Shown: one piece after another, positions 48,321-57,036 of the stretch
How positions within the stretch are numbered: position 1 is the stretch's first letter
Layout of the letters: each line of letters opens with the position of its first letter
Source: Fuerstiella sp041398845
GTDB taxonomy: Bacteria; Planctomycetota; Planctomycetia; Planctomycetales; Planctomycetaceae
Assembly (NCBI GenBank): GCA_041398845.1
Contig: JAWKTZ010000006.1
Span: 1,302,001-1,366,000 of the forward strand
Length of the DNA stretch: 64,000 bases
Direction of reading: 5' to 3'
Position numbers and translations under genes: made by a program
Notes under the pieces: generated by a model
The model's database searches: none
What the model was told of the DNA's origin: nothing
What the model saw: the letters and a program-made list of their open reading frames with translations, nothing else

Positions 48321-49163
48321 TTACCACCAGATGGTTGCGGGGAAGAACCTGGCGGTTAACTGCTGATAGTACCGAGTCAGACCTGCGACGTCCGGCGGGA
48401 CGTCGGTCTTGGTGTACAGGTCGTATTGGTTGAAGGCTCTCACCCAGCGAAACATGTCGCGGTCGTGGTCGTTCATGAGCCAGCCGTATTCGCCTTCGCG
48501 GTGAGCTGCGTAGAACGAATGAAAGCGGATCATGTACTGAGCTTCTTCCGGCAGGTACGGTTTGACAACGTGATACAGATATTCGTCGTGACCCCATGAC
48601 ATCAGGACATTGTTCAGCCCGCAGCCTTCTTCGTAGATACCGGTGCGAGTCTGATAGTCCGGAACAGCGGTGTCGGGATTCTGCTGGAAGAATTCGGGAT
48701 AGACGATCTTCGGTGACCAGGCGCAGCCCACGGGAAACGTGTCGCCGGTGACGGCCCATTGAGGTTCGTCGAAGAGGCACAGCACTTTGCCCATGTCGTG
48801 GATCAGCCCCGTCAGGATAAACCAGTCGGGGTGGCCGTCCGCGCGAATGGCTTCGGCTGTTTGCATGGCGTGAGCCACCTGAGGCAGTTCGGTATCGGGA
48901 TCGCTGTCGTCGACCAGTTGATTCAGATAATCCATGGCCTGCCAGATGCCCATCTGCCGAGTCTTTGGCGGCACATACTTCTCACGAATGGCCCGATTGA
49001 ATGCCACGGTTTGGAGTTGATGATTCAGGCGGTAGAATTCCTTCACGCCATCACGAGTGTTGTCGCTGTAGTCTCGAAAACCATCCGTGCCGTCCTGGGA
49101 GTAACGTTGGCGAACGTCGTCGTCCCATTCGTCAATGTTCTGCAATGGTTGAACAGGTTGCAT
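48321..49163 (-). CDS. myo-Inositol oxygenase
   Basis: A 280-residue non-haem di-iron enzyme that cleaves myo-inositol with O2 to D-glucuronate. The family is best known from eukaryotes. All six metal ligands can be placed: H98 (QVAHAMQTAE), H122 and D123 (GLIHDMGK), H192 (SWGHDEYLYHV), H215 (RFHSFYAAHREGE) and D248 (FNQYDLYTK). Other hallmarks are FRDYSD, FYRLNHQLQTV, NQLVDDSDPDTELPQ, DWFILTGL, EPQWAVTGDTFPVGC and the C-terminal FFP motif. Length equals that of animal enzymes. It is divergent from a PQQ-type beta-propeller gene, 29 bases apart, suggesting a shared promoter region. A 31-bp copy of its 3' end lies at 40518-40548. Confidence 0.95.
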   Translation of the reverse strand: MQPVQPLQNIDEWDDDVRQRYSQDGTDGFRDYSDNTRDGVKEFYRLNHQLQTVAFNRAIREKYVPPKTRQMGIWQAMDYLNQLVDDSDPDTELPQVAHAMQTAEAIRADGHPDWFILTGLIHDMGKVLCLFDEPQWAVTGDTFPVGCAWSPKIVYPEFFQQNPDTAVPDYQTRTGIYEEGCGLNNVLMSWGHDEYLYHVVKPYLPEEAQYMIRFHSFYAAHREGEYGWLMNDHDRDMFRWVRAFNQYDLYTKTDVPPDVAGLTRYYQQLTARFFPATIWW

Positions 49164-49192
49164 TTCAGGTTCCGTTGAAAAGGAAACAGATT

Positions 49193-50470
49193 ATGAGTTA
49201 CATCCGAACGCTCGTCATATTAACGATGTTGCTGCCCGGAACGACAGCCTTCGCCGACGACTGGGCTCAGTGGGGCGGGCCGCAACACGACATTGTCTGG
49301 CGGGAAACGGGAATTGTCGATCAGTTCCCGACCGATGGTCTGTTGCCTCGAATCTGGTCGGCACCGGTCAGTGAGGGCTATTCGGGGCCGGCGGTTGCCA
49401 ATGGACGAGTGTACCTGACCGATCGCATTCACGAAGACGGCAACGAACGCGTGTTGTGCTTCGATGCGGAAACGGGAAAGGAACTCTGGAAGCACGAGTA
49501 TCCCGTGCGATACACCGTCAGCTATCCGGCCGGTCCGCGAGCCACTCCGGTGATTGACGAAGGTTGCGTCTACACCATCGGAGCAGAAGGACACATGTTC
49601 TGTCTTGATGCAAAGACCGGAGATCAGATCTGGAAGAAGGAATTTCAAAGCGACTTTGGCACAAAAATGCCGATCTGGGGAATGGCCGCTTCGCCTTTGG
49701 TCGACGGCAACAGGCTGATCACGCTGGTCGGCGGTCCCAATGGTGCTCTGGTGGTCGCATTTGACAAAGCCACCGGCAAAGAACTGTGGCGATCGCTGGA
49801 AGATCCTGTCATTGGATACGCTCCGCCTGTGATTTACGAATTTGGTGGACGCCGCCAATTGATCATCTGGCATCCGGCGGCTGTGTCGTCATTGGATCCC
49901 GAGACCGGCAAGATCATTTGGGAACATCCCTGGGAAATCAAAGCCGGACTGTCGATTCCCATGCCTCGGCAACTGGACGACAGGCTGTTCCTGACGTCGT
50001 TCTACAACGGCCCGTTGATGCTGCAGGTTGCGGCCGACAGCGCCAAAGTTGTCTGGAAGGGAACCAGCAACAGCGAAACCGAAACCGATGGTCTGCACTC
50101 CATCATGCCCACACCGTGGGTGACGCAGGACAACATTTTCGGAGTCTGCAGCTACGGTCAGTTGCGAGGACTCGACACGAAAACCGGCAAACGTCTTTGG
50201 GAAACCCTGGACGCCACGGGCAGTGGTCGCTGGTGGAATGCGTTTATCATTCCTCACGAAGACCGCTTCTTTCTGCACAATGAACAGGGCGACCTGATCA
50301 TCGCCAACCTGACGGCAGACGGCTACGAAGAACTCAGCCGAGCAAAACTGGTGGAACCAACTCGCCAAGTGCAGCGGCGCATGACGATCTGGTCACACCC
50401 GGCGTTCGCCATGCAGAGCGTGTTTGCTCGCAACGACAAAGAACTGGTCCGAGTGAGTCTGGCGAAGTAA
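49193..50470 (+). CDS. Secreted PQQ-like beta-propeller repeat protein
   Basis: A 425-residue protein with signal peptide (MSYIRTLVILTMLLPGTTAFA) and a series of PQQ/BamB-type blades: YTIGAEGHMFCLDAKTGDQIWKKE, VVAFDKATGKELWRSLED, VSSLDPETGKIIWEHPWE, LRGLDTKTGKRLWETLDA. Proteins of this type in planctomycetes are periplasmic; some are scaffolds and some may be enzymes, and no quinoprotein catalytic residues are evident. ATG 49193 is chosen because it directly precedes the signal peptide; the frame is open upstream to 49001 within the divergent oxygenase gene. Its stop overlaps the start of the dGTPase gene by one base (TAATG), so the two are translationally linked. Confidence 0.88.
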   Translation: MSYIRTLVILTMLLPGTTAFADDWAQWGGPQHDIVWRETGIVDQFPTDGLLPRIWSAPVSEGYSGPAVANGRVYLTDRIHEDGNERVLCFDAETGKELWKHEYPVRYTVSYPAGPRATPVIDEGCVYTIGAEGHMFCLDAKTGDQIWKKEFQSDFGTKMPIWGMAASPLVDGNRLITLVGGPNGALVVAFDKATGKELWRSLEDPVIGYAPPVIYEFGGRRQLIIWHPAAVSSLDPETGKIIWEHPWEIKAGLSIPMPRQLDDRLFLTSFYNGPLMLQVAADSAKVVWKGTSNSETETDGLHSIMPTPWVTQDNIFGVCSYGQLRGLDTKTGKRLWETLDATGSGRWWNAFIIPHEDRFFLHNEQGDLIIANLTADGYEELSRAKLVEPTRQVQRRMTIWSHPAFAMQSVFARNDKELVRVSLAK

Positions 50471-51753
50471 TGTGGCAGCCATTCTTATCGAACAAGCGAA
50501 TTGGCAGTTCCAAGCCGGCCACGACACCCCGCGAGGGATCTCGGTCCGAATTCCACAAAGACTACGATCGCATCATCTTCAGCAGTGCGTTTCGTCGGCT
50601 GAGCGACAAGACTCAGGTCGTGCCTTTTCCAAAATCCGATTACACACGCCAGCGGTTGACTCACAGCCTGGAAGTGTCGTGCGTCGGTCGTTCTCTGGCG
50701 ACCAGTGTTTATGAAATGGTGCGTCACGAGATCGGTGGGTTGGTGTCTCAGGGAGACTTCGAAGCCATCGTGGCGGCCGCCTGTCTGGCTCACGACATCG
50801 GCAATCCGCCGTTTGGGCACTTCGGAGAAAAAGCGATTCAGGAGTGGGCTCAGCGCTGCCTGAATCAATCCGCCTTTGATTCGCTGACGGCAGCAGAACG
50901 AGCCGACCTGATGTTGTTTGAGGGGAATGCTCAAAGCTTTCGCGTGCTGACTCGGCTGCAGATGAGCAATCGTCGCGGCGGCATGCGACTGACGGCCGCC
51001 ACGTTGGGAGCTCTGGTCAAGTATCCTCGTCCAAGTCACGTGACCGAATCCGTTTTCAAAAAGCACGGCTTCTTTCAGGACGATGCCGAACTGTTCGCGG
51101 AAACGTTTCAACAGGCAGGTCGCTCGGCCGATGAACACCAGGCGTACGCTCGGCACCCACTGGCGCTGTTATCAGAAGCAGCCGATGACATTTGTTATGC
51201 GATCATCGATCTGGAAGATGGGTGCAAGAGTGGACTGATCGCCGTTGACAAGGCGTTGGGGATTCTGGAAGAAATCAGTTCGGGATGCACGGGCGCCAGC
51301 GATATGCCGGATTCGGATCGATTGTCGATGGGGCGAGCGATGTCGATCAACGTTCTGGTGAATCAGTGTGCCGAAGTCTTTCAATCAAACATCGACCGCA
51401 TTCTTGACGGCAGTTTCCGTGGTTCACTGATCAGGCAGATCTCTGCTGCCGACCCCTATGCCAGGGCGATGAAAGCTGCCTATCGCCTGGTCTTCAACAG
51501 CGAACGAGTTCTTGAACTGGAAGCCGCTGGTTATCGAGCCATCCAGGGCCTGCTGGATATTCTGACGACAGCCGCGTTGAATGACGGTTCCAACAGCTTT
51601 GACGATCATGTTCGCAAGCTGACTCATCTTAGAATCAATGATGACATGTCGCCGTACCAACGTTTGCTGGCCTGCACGGACAAAGTCAGCGGCATGACCG
51701 ACCGCTATTGCATTGAGTTGTTTCGCAAATTGTCAGGGCATGCATTGGGATAA
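50470..51753 (+). CDS. dgt: Deoxyguanosinetriphosphate triphosphohydrolase (dGTPase)
   Basis: A 427-residue HD-domain enzyme that splits dNTPs, typically dGTP, to deoxynucleoside and triphosphate. The N-terminal segment SEFHKDYDRIIFSSAFRRLSDKTQV and the HD ligands H65 (TRQRLTHSLEVS), H108-D109 (CLAHDIGNPPFGHFGE) and the later ADDICYAIIDLEDG motif are those of the dGTPase family. Length is within the range of the long, Pseudomonas/Thermus-like group. It starts within the stop codon of the preceding gene (TAATG). No accessory domain. Regulation of dNTP pools or phage defence are possible roles for the family. Confidence 0.93.
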   Translation: MWQPFLSNKRIGSSKPATTPREGSRSEFHKDYDRIIFSSAFRRLSDKTQVVPFPKSDYTRQRLTHSLEVSCVGRSLATSVYEMVRHEIGGLVSQGDFEAIVAAACLAHDIGNPPFGHFGEKAIQEWAQRCLNQSAFDSLTAAERADLMLFEGNAQSFRVLTRLQMSNRRGGMRLTAATLGALVKYPRPSHVTESVFKKHGFFQDDAELFAETFQQAGRSADEHQAYARHPLALLSEAADDICYAIIDLEDGCKSGLIAVDKALGILEEISSGCTGASDMPDSDRLSMGRAMSINVLVNQCAEVFQSNIDRILDGSFRGSLIRQISAADPYARAMKAAYRLVFNSERVLELEAAGYRAIQGLLDILTTAALNDGSNSFDDHVRKLTHLRINDDMSPYQRLLACTDKVSGMTDRYCIELFRKLSGHALG

Positions 51754-51887
51754 TTTTCTTTGAAAAGGGTGTGTAACAAATCCGCAGCATCTCCGCTGTG
51801 GTGAGTAACAACGAACGGAAACATCAAAACAACCGGCAAACTGCTGTTTCCATTCCTCACCACACGCCGGACTCGGAGATTTGAATC

Positions 51888-52271
51888 ATGTTGAAGAAGT
51901 TCGTACTGGCTCTGATGCCACTGACTCTGCTGGCTTCGGCCAACGCTGACGACCTGAACATCGACGTCGCCACCATTGCCGACGCCGATGTGGAAATTGT
52001 CGAAGACACACTGGATGTTGACGTCGATGCTCTGACCGCTGATGTCGGCACTGACAACGAAGAAAACGCCGTGGAAGCGTGCTTCCGACGCTTCGGATAC
52101 AACTACCGAAGCTGGGGCTGTGGTTACCACAACAGTTACTTCAGCGGGTACTACAACAACTGCTACAACTACTGTCAGCCGTTCTACAGCTACCGCACCA
52201 TCTGCTACTCGCCGCCCGTCTGTCGAGTCATTGCGACTCCAATCTACCACTATTACTGGGGTTGCTACTAA
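51888..52271 (+). CDS. Small secreted Tyr/Cys/Asn-rich protein
   Basis: A 127-residue protein with signal peptide (LALMPLTLLASANA). The mature chain has two parts: an acidic stretch about 20-63 (VEIVEDTLDVDVDALTADVGTDNEENA) and a Tyr-rich half with eight cysteines (FGYNYRSWGCGYHNSYFSGYY, NNCYNYCQPFYSY, PPVCRV, YYWGCY). Alternating Cys and Tyr point to an extracellular, disulfide-stabilised structural role, perhaps in the cell envelope, but no family is recognised. A strong terminator hairpin stands 59 bases after the stop. The transcript is probably monocistronic. Confidence 0.75.
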   Translation: MLKKFVLALMPLTLLASANADDLNIDVATIADADVEIVEDTLDVDVDALTADVGTDNEENAVEACFRRFGYNYRSWGCGYHNSYFSGYYNNCYNYCQPFYSYRTICYSPPVCRVIATPIYHYYWGCY

Positions 52272-52329
52272 GAGCCGATGACGACCGGATGCGAACCGTC
52301 TGGTTTCGCATCGGGGACTTCACAGCAAC

Positions 52330-52375
52330 GAAGCCCGGCCGACTGCAAGGTGCAGCAGCCGGGCTTCTTTTGATT
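52330..52375 (+). terminator. Rho-independent terminator
   Basis: A perfect 10-bp stem, GAAGCCCGGC (52330-52339) and GCCGGGCTTC (52358-52367), with an 18-base loop, followed by TTTTGATTCTT. It stands right after the small secreted Tyr/Cys-rich gene and before the next secreted protein gene, where transcription should stop. Confidence 0.8.
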
Positions 52376-52439
52376 CTTCAAACCAACGATTCCGGGTGAT
52401 CAATGACCCGCGAATCCGTCTTTCAAAAAGGAATAAACC

Positions 52440-53246
52440 ATGTTAACTCATCATGCTGCCCGGTCGCTGCTGGCGCTGGGTGTTTTGTTTGCTGCGGGAT
52501 TGAATCACACTCAAGCCCAGCAGTTTCTGCAGCCCGCGAATACTCAGTATCTGCAGCACAGCCAGATTCTTGGCATCCCCACGTCCAACTGTGCTCATGT
52601 CATCGACCTGCTCATGACCAACCGCATGCGACAACAGACCAACCAGGCTGGCACGCCCGAAGTGTTCCTGCCACATTTGACCGTTGGCACCAGGACCGGT
52701 GATCTGGAACTGCTCGGAGTCCATCTCGTGTGCGATGGTGATTCCGGCAAAGGGCCCGTCTTTCAGATCAGCATGCGAAACAACAGCACCGTGCCGATTG
52801 GTAACTTTCAAGTCTCTCTGGTGGCTGTGATCGGTCAGATCCATGTTCATGCACCGACGGCAACTGTTCGCATTCGGCGTATGGAGTGTGATCAGGAAAC
52901 TCAGGTTCAGGTGCAGTTGCCCGTGACCTGCATGTCGATGCACTGCGTCAGTGGACAAAGTGAATTTGATACGCTGATCGTGGCTCTGGACAGTTTTGAC
53001 GAACTGCTGGAATGCGATGAACTGAACAACGTCCAGATTCTGAAACGCTGCGATGTGCCTGTGCTGGTGGTTGAAACCGCACCATCCACTCCGGTCCCGT
53101 CGGCTCCCGTGGAATCCCCCGGCGCGGTCGTTCCGCAGGCCCCGGTTCCCGAAGCTCCTGCTCCGGAAAAGTCACCGTTGGACGAACTGGATCTGGATAA
53201 TCTGGACCTGAACGAAGCCCAGAGCCTGCTGTTTCAAAGCCGCTGA
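52440..53246 (+). CDS. Secreted CARDB-like domain protein
   Basis: A 268-residue protein. Signal peptide residues 1 to about 26 (LLALGVLFAAGLNHTQA). A single CARDB-like beta-sandwich lies about 80-200 (LLGVHLVCDGDSGKGPVFQISMRNNSTVPIGNFQVSLVAV, ending in the family-typical ECDELNN). The C-terminal 65 residues are Pro/Val/Ala-rich (VETAPSTPVPSAPVES) and end in DELDLDNLDLNEAQSLLFQSR, an unstructured tail. Such domains act in cell-surface adhesion. No partner is evident; it is separated from the preceding gene by a terminator. Confidence 0.75.
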   Translation: MLTHHAARSLLALGVLFAAGLNHTQAQQFLQPANTQYLQHSQILGIPTSNCAHVIDLLMTNRMRQQTNQAGTPEVFLPHLTVGTRTGDLELLGVHLVCDGDSGKGPVFQISMRNNSTVPIGNFQVSLVAVIGQIHVHAPTATVRIRRMECDQETQVQVQLPVTCMSMHCVSGQSEFDTLIVALDSFDELLECDELNNVQILKRCDVPVLVVETAPSTPVPSAPVESPGAVVPQAPVPEAPAPEKSPLDELDLDNLDLNEAQSLLFQSR

Positions 53247-53494
53247 TGGCCAAACGAGAGACCGGAACCTTCCACCAATCTGAGCTGCAGGGCCAGCGGG
53301 CCACGTCGATTCATGACATCGGCAGCCACGAATCCGGGTGAAGGCTCCGGTTTTCATCGCGCAATTCGAACCGCCTTCAACTTTCCGGTGGTCCGCCGTC
53401 GACGAATGCCATTCTTCGCCCTATTATCTGCGGGTTCTATCGCCCGATCAAACGGGAAAGTCGCTGACACCATCGAATCAAAAGAGATCGCAAC

Positions 53495-54307
53495 ATGGGT
53501 TTGCTTGAAGGCAAAAAGGGGTTGATTCTGGGGATTGCCAACCAATTCTCAATCGCATGGGCCATCACCGAGAAGCTGCACGAACAAGGGGCCGTGATGG
53601 GATTTACTCATCTGCCCGATGGTGACCGCCCCAAGAACGAAAAGAAGCTGCGAAAGCTGGTCGAACCGCTGGGTGCCAAATTTGTGATGCCCTGCGACGT
53701 TTGTAATGACGACCATATCGCCGCCGTCATGGACAAAGCGGCGGAAGAATTTGGGCAGATCGACTTCCTGCTGCACAGCATCGCGTTTGCTCCACCGGAA
53801 GACCTGACCGGCCCAACTTACGCCGCCAGTCGCAAAGGCTTTACTTTGGCAATGGAAATCAGCGCCTATAGTTTGCTGGCCGTGGCCGGTGCGGCCAAGA
53901 AACGCGGCATTCTGAGCGACGAATCCAGCATCCTGACGCTCTCATATTTCGGCGGCGAAGAAGTGATTCCCGGTTACAACCTGATGGGCATCTGCAAGGC
54001 TGCTCTGGAATGCGGAGTCCGCTATCTGGCCAGCGAGCTTGGCCCGGGCGGTTGCCGCGTGAACGCCATCAGTGCCGGCCCGGTCAAGACGGTCAGCGCT
54101 CAGGGCGTGGGCGATTTCGACCAGATGCTGGCCCTGTACGAAGGCATGGCTCCCATGCGTCGCAACATTACGGCAGAAGAAGTCGGCAAGACCGGCATGT
54201 TTCTGCTCAGCGACCTGGCCAGCGGCATCAGCGCCGAAGTGGTTCACGTCGACTGCGGTTTCAGCAAAATGGGATCGCCACCGGCGGACTTCGGACAGAA
54301 GTCGTAA
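53495..54307 (+). CDS. fabI: Enoyl-[acyl-carrier-protein] reductase (NADH)
   Basis: A 270-residue short-chain dehydrogenase that performs the last reduction of the fatty acid elongation cycle. The N-terminal FabI-type nucleotide loop (LILGIANQFSIAWAI), SIAFAPPEDLTGP, and the catalytic Tyr151, Tyr161-(6)-Lys168 (GYNLMGICKAAL) are present. The late segment ISAGPVKTVSAQGVGDFDQML contains the substrate-binding loop. Length equals the family's. It is followed by the Nudix-CbiX gene with about 100 bases between. Triclosan-type inhibitors target this family; the usual sites are conserved here as far as can be seen. Confidence 0.95.
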   Translation: MGLLEGKKGLILGIANQFSIAWAITEKLHEQGAVMGFTHLPDGDRPKNEKKLRKLVEPLGAKFVMPCDVCNDDHIAAVMDKAAEEFGQIDFLLHSIAFAPPEDLTGPTYAASRKGFTLAMEISAYSLLAVAGAAKKRGILSDESSILTLSYFGGEEVIPGYNLMGICKAALECGVRYLASELGPGGCRVNAISAGPVKTVSAQGVGDFDQMLALYEGMAPMRRNITAEEVGKTGMFLLSDLASGISAEVVHVDCGFSKMGSPPADFGQKS

Positions 54308-54410
54308 GGATGGCAGGTTCACGGCGGCGCACCACCAGGGCAGCGCCGGAAAACTCCGAGCGGGAGCTCGTATCGGTTGGCGGGCCGTCCCGCCTCAGGA
54401 ATTTGTCCCG

Positions 54411-55253
54411 TTGACTGCTGCGACCAGAGTTGCCATTGCCGTTGTGGAATCTGCCGGGCGGCTGTTGGTCGGAGTTCGTCCCAAAGGAACCGTGCTGGCG
54501 GGGAAATCCGAATTCCCCGGCGGCAAGTGCGAAGCCGACGAAACGCCAAGGTCGTGCGTGGTGCGAGAATGCCGGGAAGAAACCGGTTTGGTTGTCGTGC
54601 CTCGACAACACCTGATGACCGTGACACACACCTACGATCACGGAACGGTCGAACTGCATTTCTGGAAGTGCGCTTTGGCGCCCGACGTACCCGATCTGGC
54701 CAAACCAACCGACCCGTTTCGCTGGGTCGACTTTGAGGAACTGCAGACGCTGGACTTTCCGGAAGCAAACCGGAGCGTACTGGCCATGCTGGTACGAACA
54801 ACCGCCATTATCGTGGTCGATCATGGTTCACGGCGACAGGCCAGCAACGACATGCTGTTGCAGGCAACTCAAAACTTTGTGAGCCAGTCGGATTACACGA
54901 TTGTCGAACCAGCTCACATGGAGCTTGCTCAACCGGACATTGCCACAGCGTTCCGCAAGTGCGTGGAACGCGGAGCCAACCGTGTGATCGTGTTTCCGTA
55001 CTTTCTTTCGCCCGGCCGACACTGGACCGAAGACATTCCCAGCCTTGTGGCCGCAGCCGCGAAACCGTTTCCGGAAGTCGAATGGCTGGTCACCGCTCCA
55101 TTCGGCCTGCACCCCGACATGTCCGCCATCATCAGCGACCGCATCGCCCAGTGCCTGAGGAATGCTTCGACCGGCGGTTTGGGCTGCGATGTGTGCCAGG
55201 GAACTCGGCGGTGTGAGCTGTATTCAAACCCGCCTGCGGCAGAACCGCGTTGA
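54411..55253 (+). CDS. Nudix hydrolase-CbiX/SirB chelatase fusion
   Basis: One uninterrupted frame joins two normally separate enzymes. Read from TTG 54411 (CAGGA ten bases upstream) it has 280 residues. Residues 1-125 are a MutT-like Nudix hydrolase with a complete Nudix box, GX5EX7REUXEEXGU at 38-60 (GKCEADETPRSCVVRECREETGL). Residues 130-255 match single-domain CbiX/SirB chelatases (AIIVVDHGSRR with H138, VEPAHMELAQPDI, VIVFPYFLSPGRHWTEDIP with H204), which insert Co or Fe into sirohydrochlorin. The tail has CDVCQG and CEL cysteines. An internal ATG at 54786 (MLVRTTAIIVVDHG) could still start the chelatase alone, suggesting that a former stop between two genes was lost. The upstream start is uncertain. 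Confidence 0.78.
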   Translation: MTAATRVAIAVVESAGRLLVGVRPKGTVLAGKSEFPGGKCEADETPRSCVVRECREETGLVVVPRQHLMTVTHTYDHGTVELHFWKCALAPDVPDLAKPTDPFRWVDFEELQTLDFPEANRSVLAMLVRTTAIIVVDHGSRRQASNDMLLQATQNFVSQSDYTIVEPAHMELAQPDIATAFRKCVERGANRVIVFPYFLSPGRHWTEDIPSLVAAAAKPFPEVEWLVTAPFGLHPDMSAIISDRIAQCLRNASTGGLGCDVCQGTRRCELYSNPPAAEPR

Positions 55254-55333
55254 GTACCGTGGACGGGAATCCCGGCGTTCGAAATCCAATGGTCGTCTCT
55301 GTTCTCCCTGACTCTGAATTCGAAGGACCCTAC

Positions 55334-56911
55334 ATGCCGCTCTGTCGATTTGCCGGTCTGGCTGTTTTTCTGTTTGCCGCCGTCGCCTGTGGTCAATCCC
55401 CCGAAGTTGACATTTTACTGAAGGGGGGCACCGTCATTGATGGTTCAGGCGCTGCGGGCGAAGTCGCTGACGTGGCCGTCGATGATGGAACGATTGTTGA
55501 TGTTGGAGACTTAAAGAATGCTGAAGCGGTGTGGACGATCGACTGCACGGGACTGATCGTTTGTCCCGGCTTCATCGATCTGCACAACCATTCTGACGAA
55601 CAGGTTGTCTCTGCAGAAACCCGGGCGGTCGTCAACTTCGTGACTCAGGGATGTACAACGATTGTTACGGGCAACTGCGGCAGCGGCCCGGTCGACACCG
55701 GTCATTACTACAGCAGGATCGATGACCACGGTGCCGGCGTAAACGTGGCGCATCTGATTCCTCAGGGTTCCCTGCGCCGCCAGGTTCTTGGTTCAGATAA
55801 TATTGAACCTGATGAAACGCAATTGACGGAAATGCTGGCACTGACAGAACAAGCCATGCAGGATGGTGCCTGGGGCATGTCCACCGGATTGATCTATGTC
55901 CCCAGTTCATACGCTTCGACGGACGAACTCATCAGCATCGCCACGGTCGTTGGCCGGCACGGCGGGATCTACGCCAGTCACATTCGCGGCGAAGGAACGG
56001 GCGTGCTGAAGTCCGTCGACGAGGCGTTGCGAATCGGTCGCGAGGCGAAATTGCCGGTTCACGTTTCGCACTTCAAATCCAGTGGTCGTGATGCCTGGGG
56101 ACTTGTGCGTGAGGCAGCTCGGATGATCACGGAAGCTCGCGGAGCAGGTGAAACCGTGACAGCAGATCAGTATCCCTACGTCGCCTCGAGTACTTCGCTG
56201 GGAGCAACGTTGTTGCCGAGCTCTACTCGAGCGGGAGGGAACAAAGAACTGGTCAAACGTCTGGATGACGAAGCAGAAGGCAAAGAACTGCGACGGCTTC
56301 TGAAAAAGGCAATCGACGGGCGCGAGGGAGGGGCGAACGTTCGGATTGCTCGATACAAACCCCAGCAGAAATGGATCGGCAGGAGTCTCGCCGACATCGC
56401 CACCATGGAAAACAAACCGGCGGCCGAGATTGCGGCCGAGATCCTGCGGAACGGCGACGCTTCCGTTGTGAATTTCAGCATGAACGAAGACGATGTCCGC
56501 CATATCATGGCGATCGAATGGGTGGCCACTGCATCGGACGGACGCGCTTATCTGCCAGGCAGCGACCGACCTCACCCACGCAACTATGGAACGTTTCCAA
56601 GAAAGATCGCGTACTACGCTCTGGAGGAAAAGGTCCTGTCACTGGAAGCCGCCATTCGCAGCATGACCAGCCTGCCGGCAGATATTCTGCGAATGAAAGA
56701 CCGTGGCCGGATTCGCACGCAGATGGCGGCCGACATCACTGTATTTGATCCGAGGACAATCAAAGACGAAGCCACCTTCGACGATCCCCATCAATACAGC
56801 ACCGGCATTCAGTACGTGCTTGTGAACGGTGTCCCGGCACTCAGCCAGGGCAAGGTCACCGGAGCCCTGGCCGGCAAGGCGCTGCGCTTTGATGCCGGTG
56901 GCAAGAACTAA
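55334..56911 (+). CDS. N-acyl-D-amino-acid deacylase/D-aminoacylase-type amidohydrolase
   Basis: A secreted amidohydrolase of 525 residues. Signal peptide MPLCRFAGLAVFLFAAVACG, possibly a lipoprotein (cysteine at 19). The metal-dependent fold is shown by VDILLKGGTVIDGSG, the HxH motif in GFIDLHNHSDEQ (H84, H86), TIVTGNCGSG, IYASHIRGEG, LPVHVSHFKSSG and the late PLPGSDRP-like segment AYLPGSDRPHPRNYGTFP, all of the D-aminoacylase/dihydroorotase-like branch. Such enzymes release D-amino acids from N-acyl derivatives, or act on dipeptides. ATG 55334 is taken since it leads the signal peptide; the frame is open to 55250. The ORF is followed at once by a hairpin. Confidence 0.88.
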   Translation: MPLCRFAGLAVFLFAAVACGQSPEVDILLKGGTVIDGSGAAGEVADVAVDDGTIVDVGDLKNAEAVWTIDCTGLIVCPGFIDLHNHSDEQVVSAETRAVVNFVTQGCTTIVTGNCGSGPVDTGHYYSRIDDHGAGVNVAHLIPQGSLRRQVLGSDNIEPDETQLTEMLALTEQAMQDGAWGMSTGLIYVPSSYASTDELISIATVVGRHGGIYASHIRGEGTGVLKSVDEALRIGREAKLPVHVSHFKSSGRDAWGLVREAARMITEARGAGETVTADQYPYVASSTSLGATLLPSSTRAGGNKELVKRLDDEAEGKELRRLLKKAIDGREGGANVRIARYKPQQKWIGRSLADIATMENKPAAEIAAEILRNGDASVVNFSMNEDDVRHIMAIEWVATASDGRAYLPGSDRPHPRNYGTFPRKIAYYALEEKVLSLEAAIRSMTSLPADILRMKDRGRIRTQMAADITVFDPRTIKDEATFDDPHQYSTGIQYVLVNGVPALSQGKVTGALAGKALRFDAGGKN

Positions 56912-56928
56912 CAAGGGCATGGCCCTTG
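56912..56928. terminator. Hairpin between convergent genes
   Basis: A perfect 7-bp stem with a 3-base loop (CAAGGGC ATG GCCCTTG) begins directly after the deacylase stop codon, between two convergent genes. There is no T-run, so its action as a bidirectional terminator is only a suggestion. Confidence 0.35.
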
Positions 56929-57036
56929 ACCCAGAGCGAGCTGCCGCTCGGAATCTGCAAATGATGCGCGCACCGTGCGAGCATCATTTTGAGTCAGACA
57001 CTAACGAGGTCTGTGTTCGATCTTCGGTGGGTCGAC

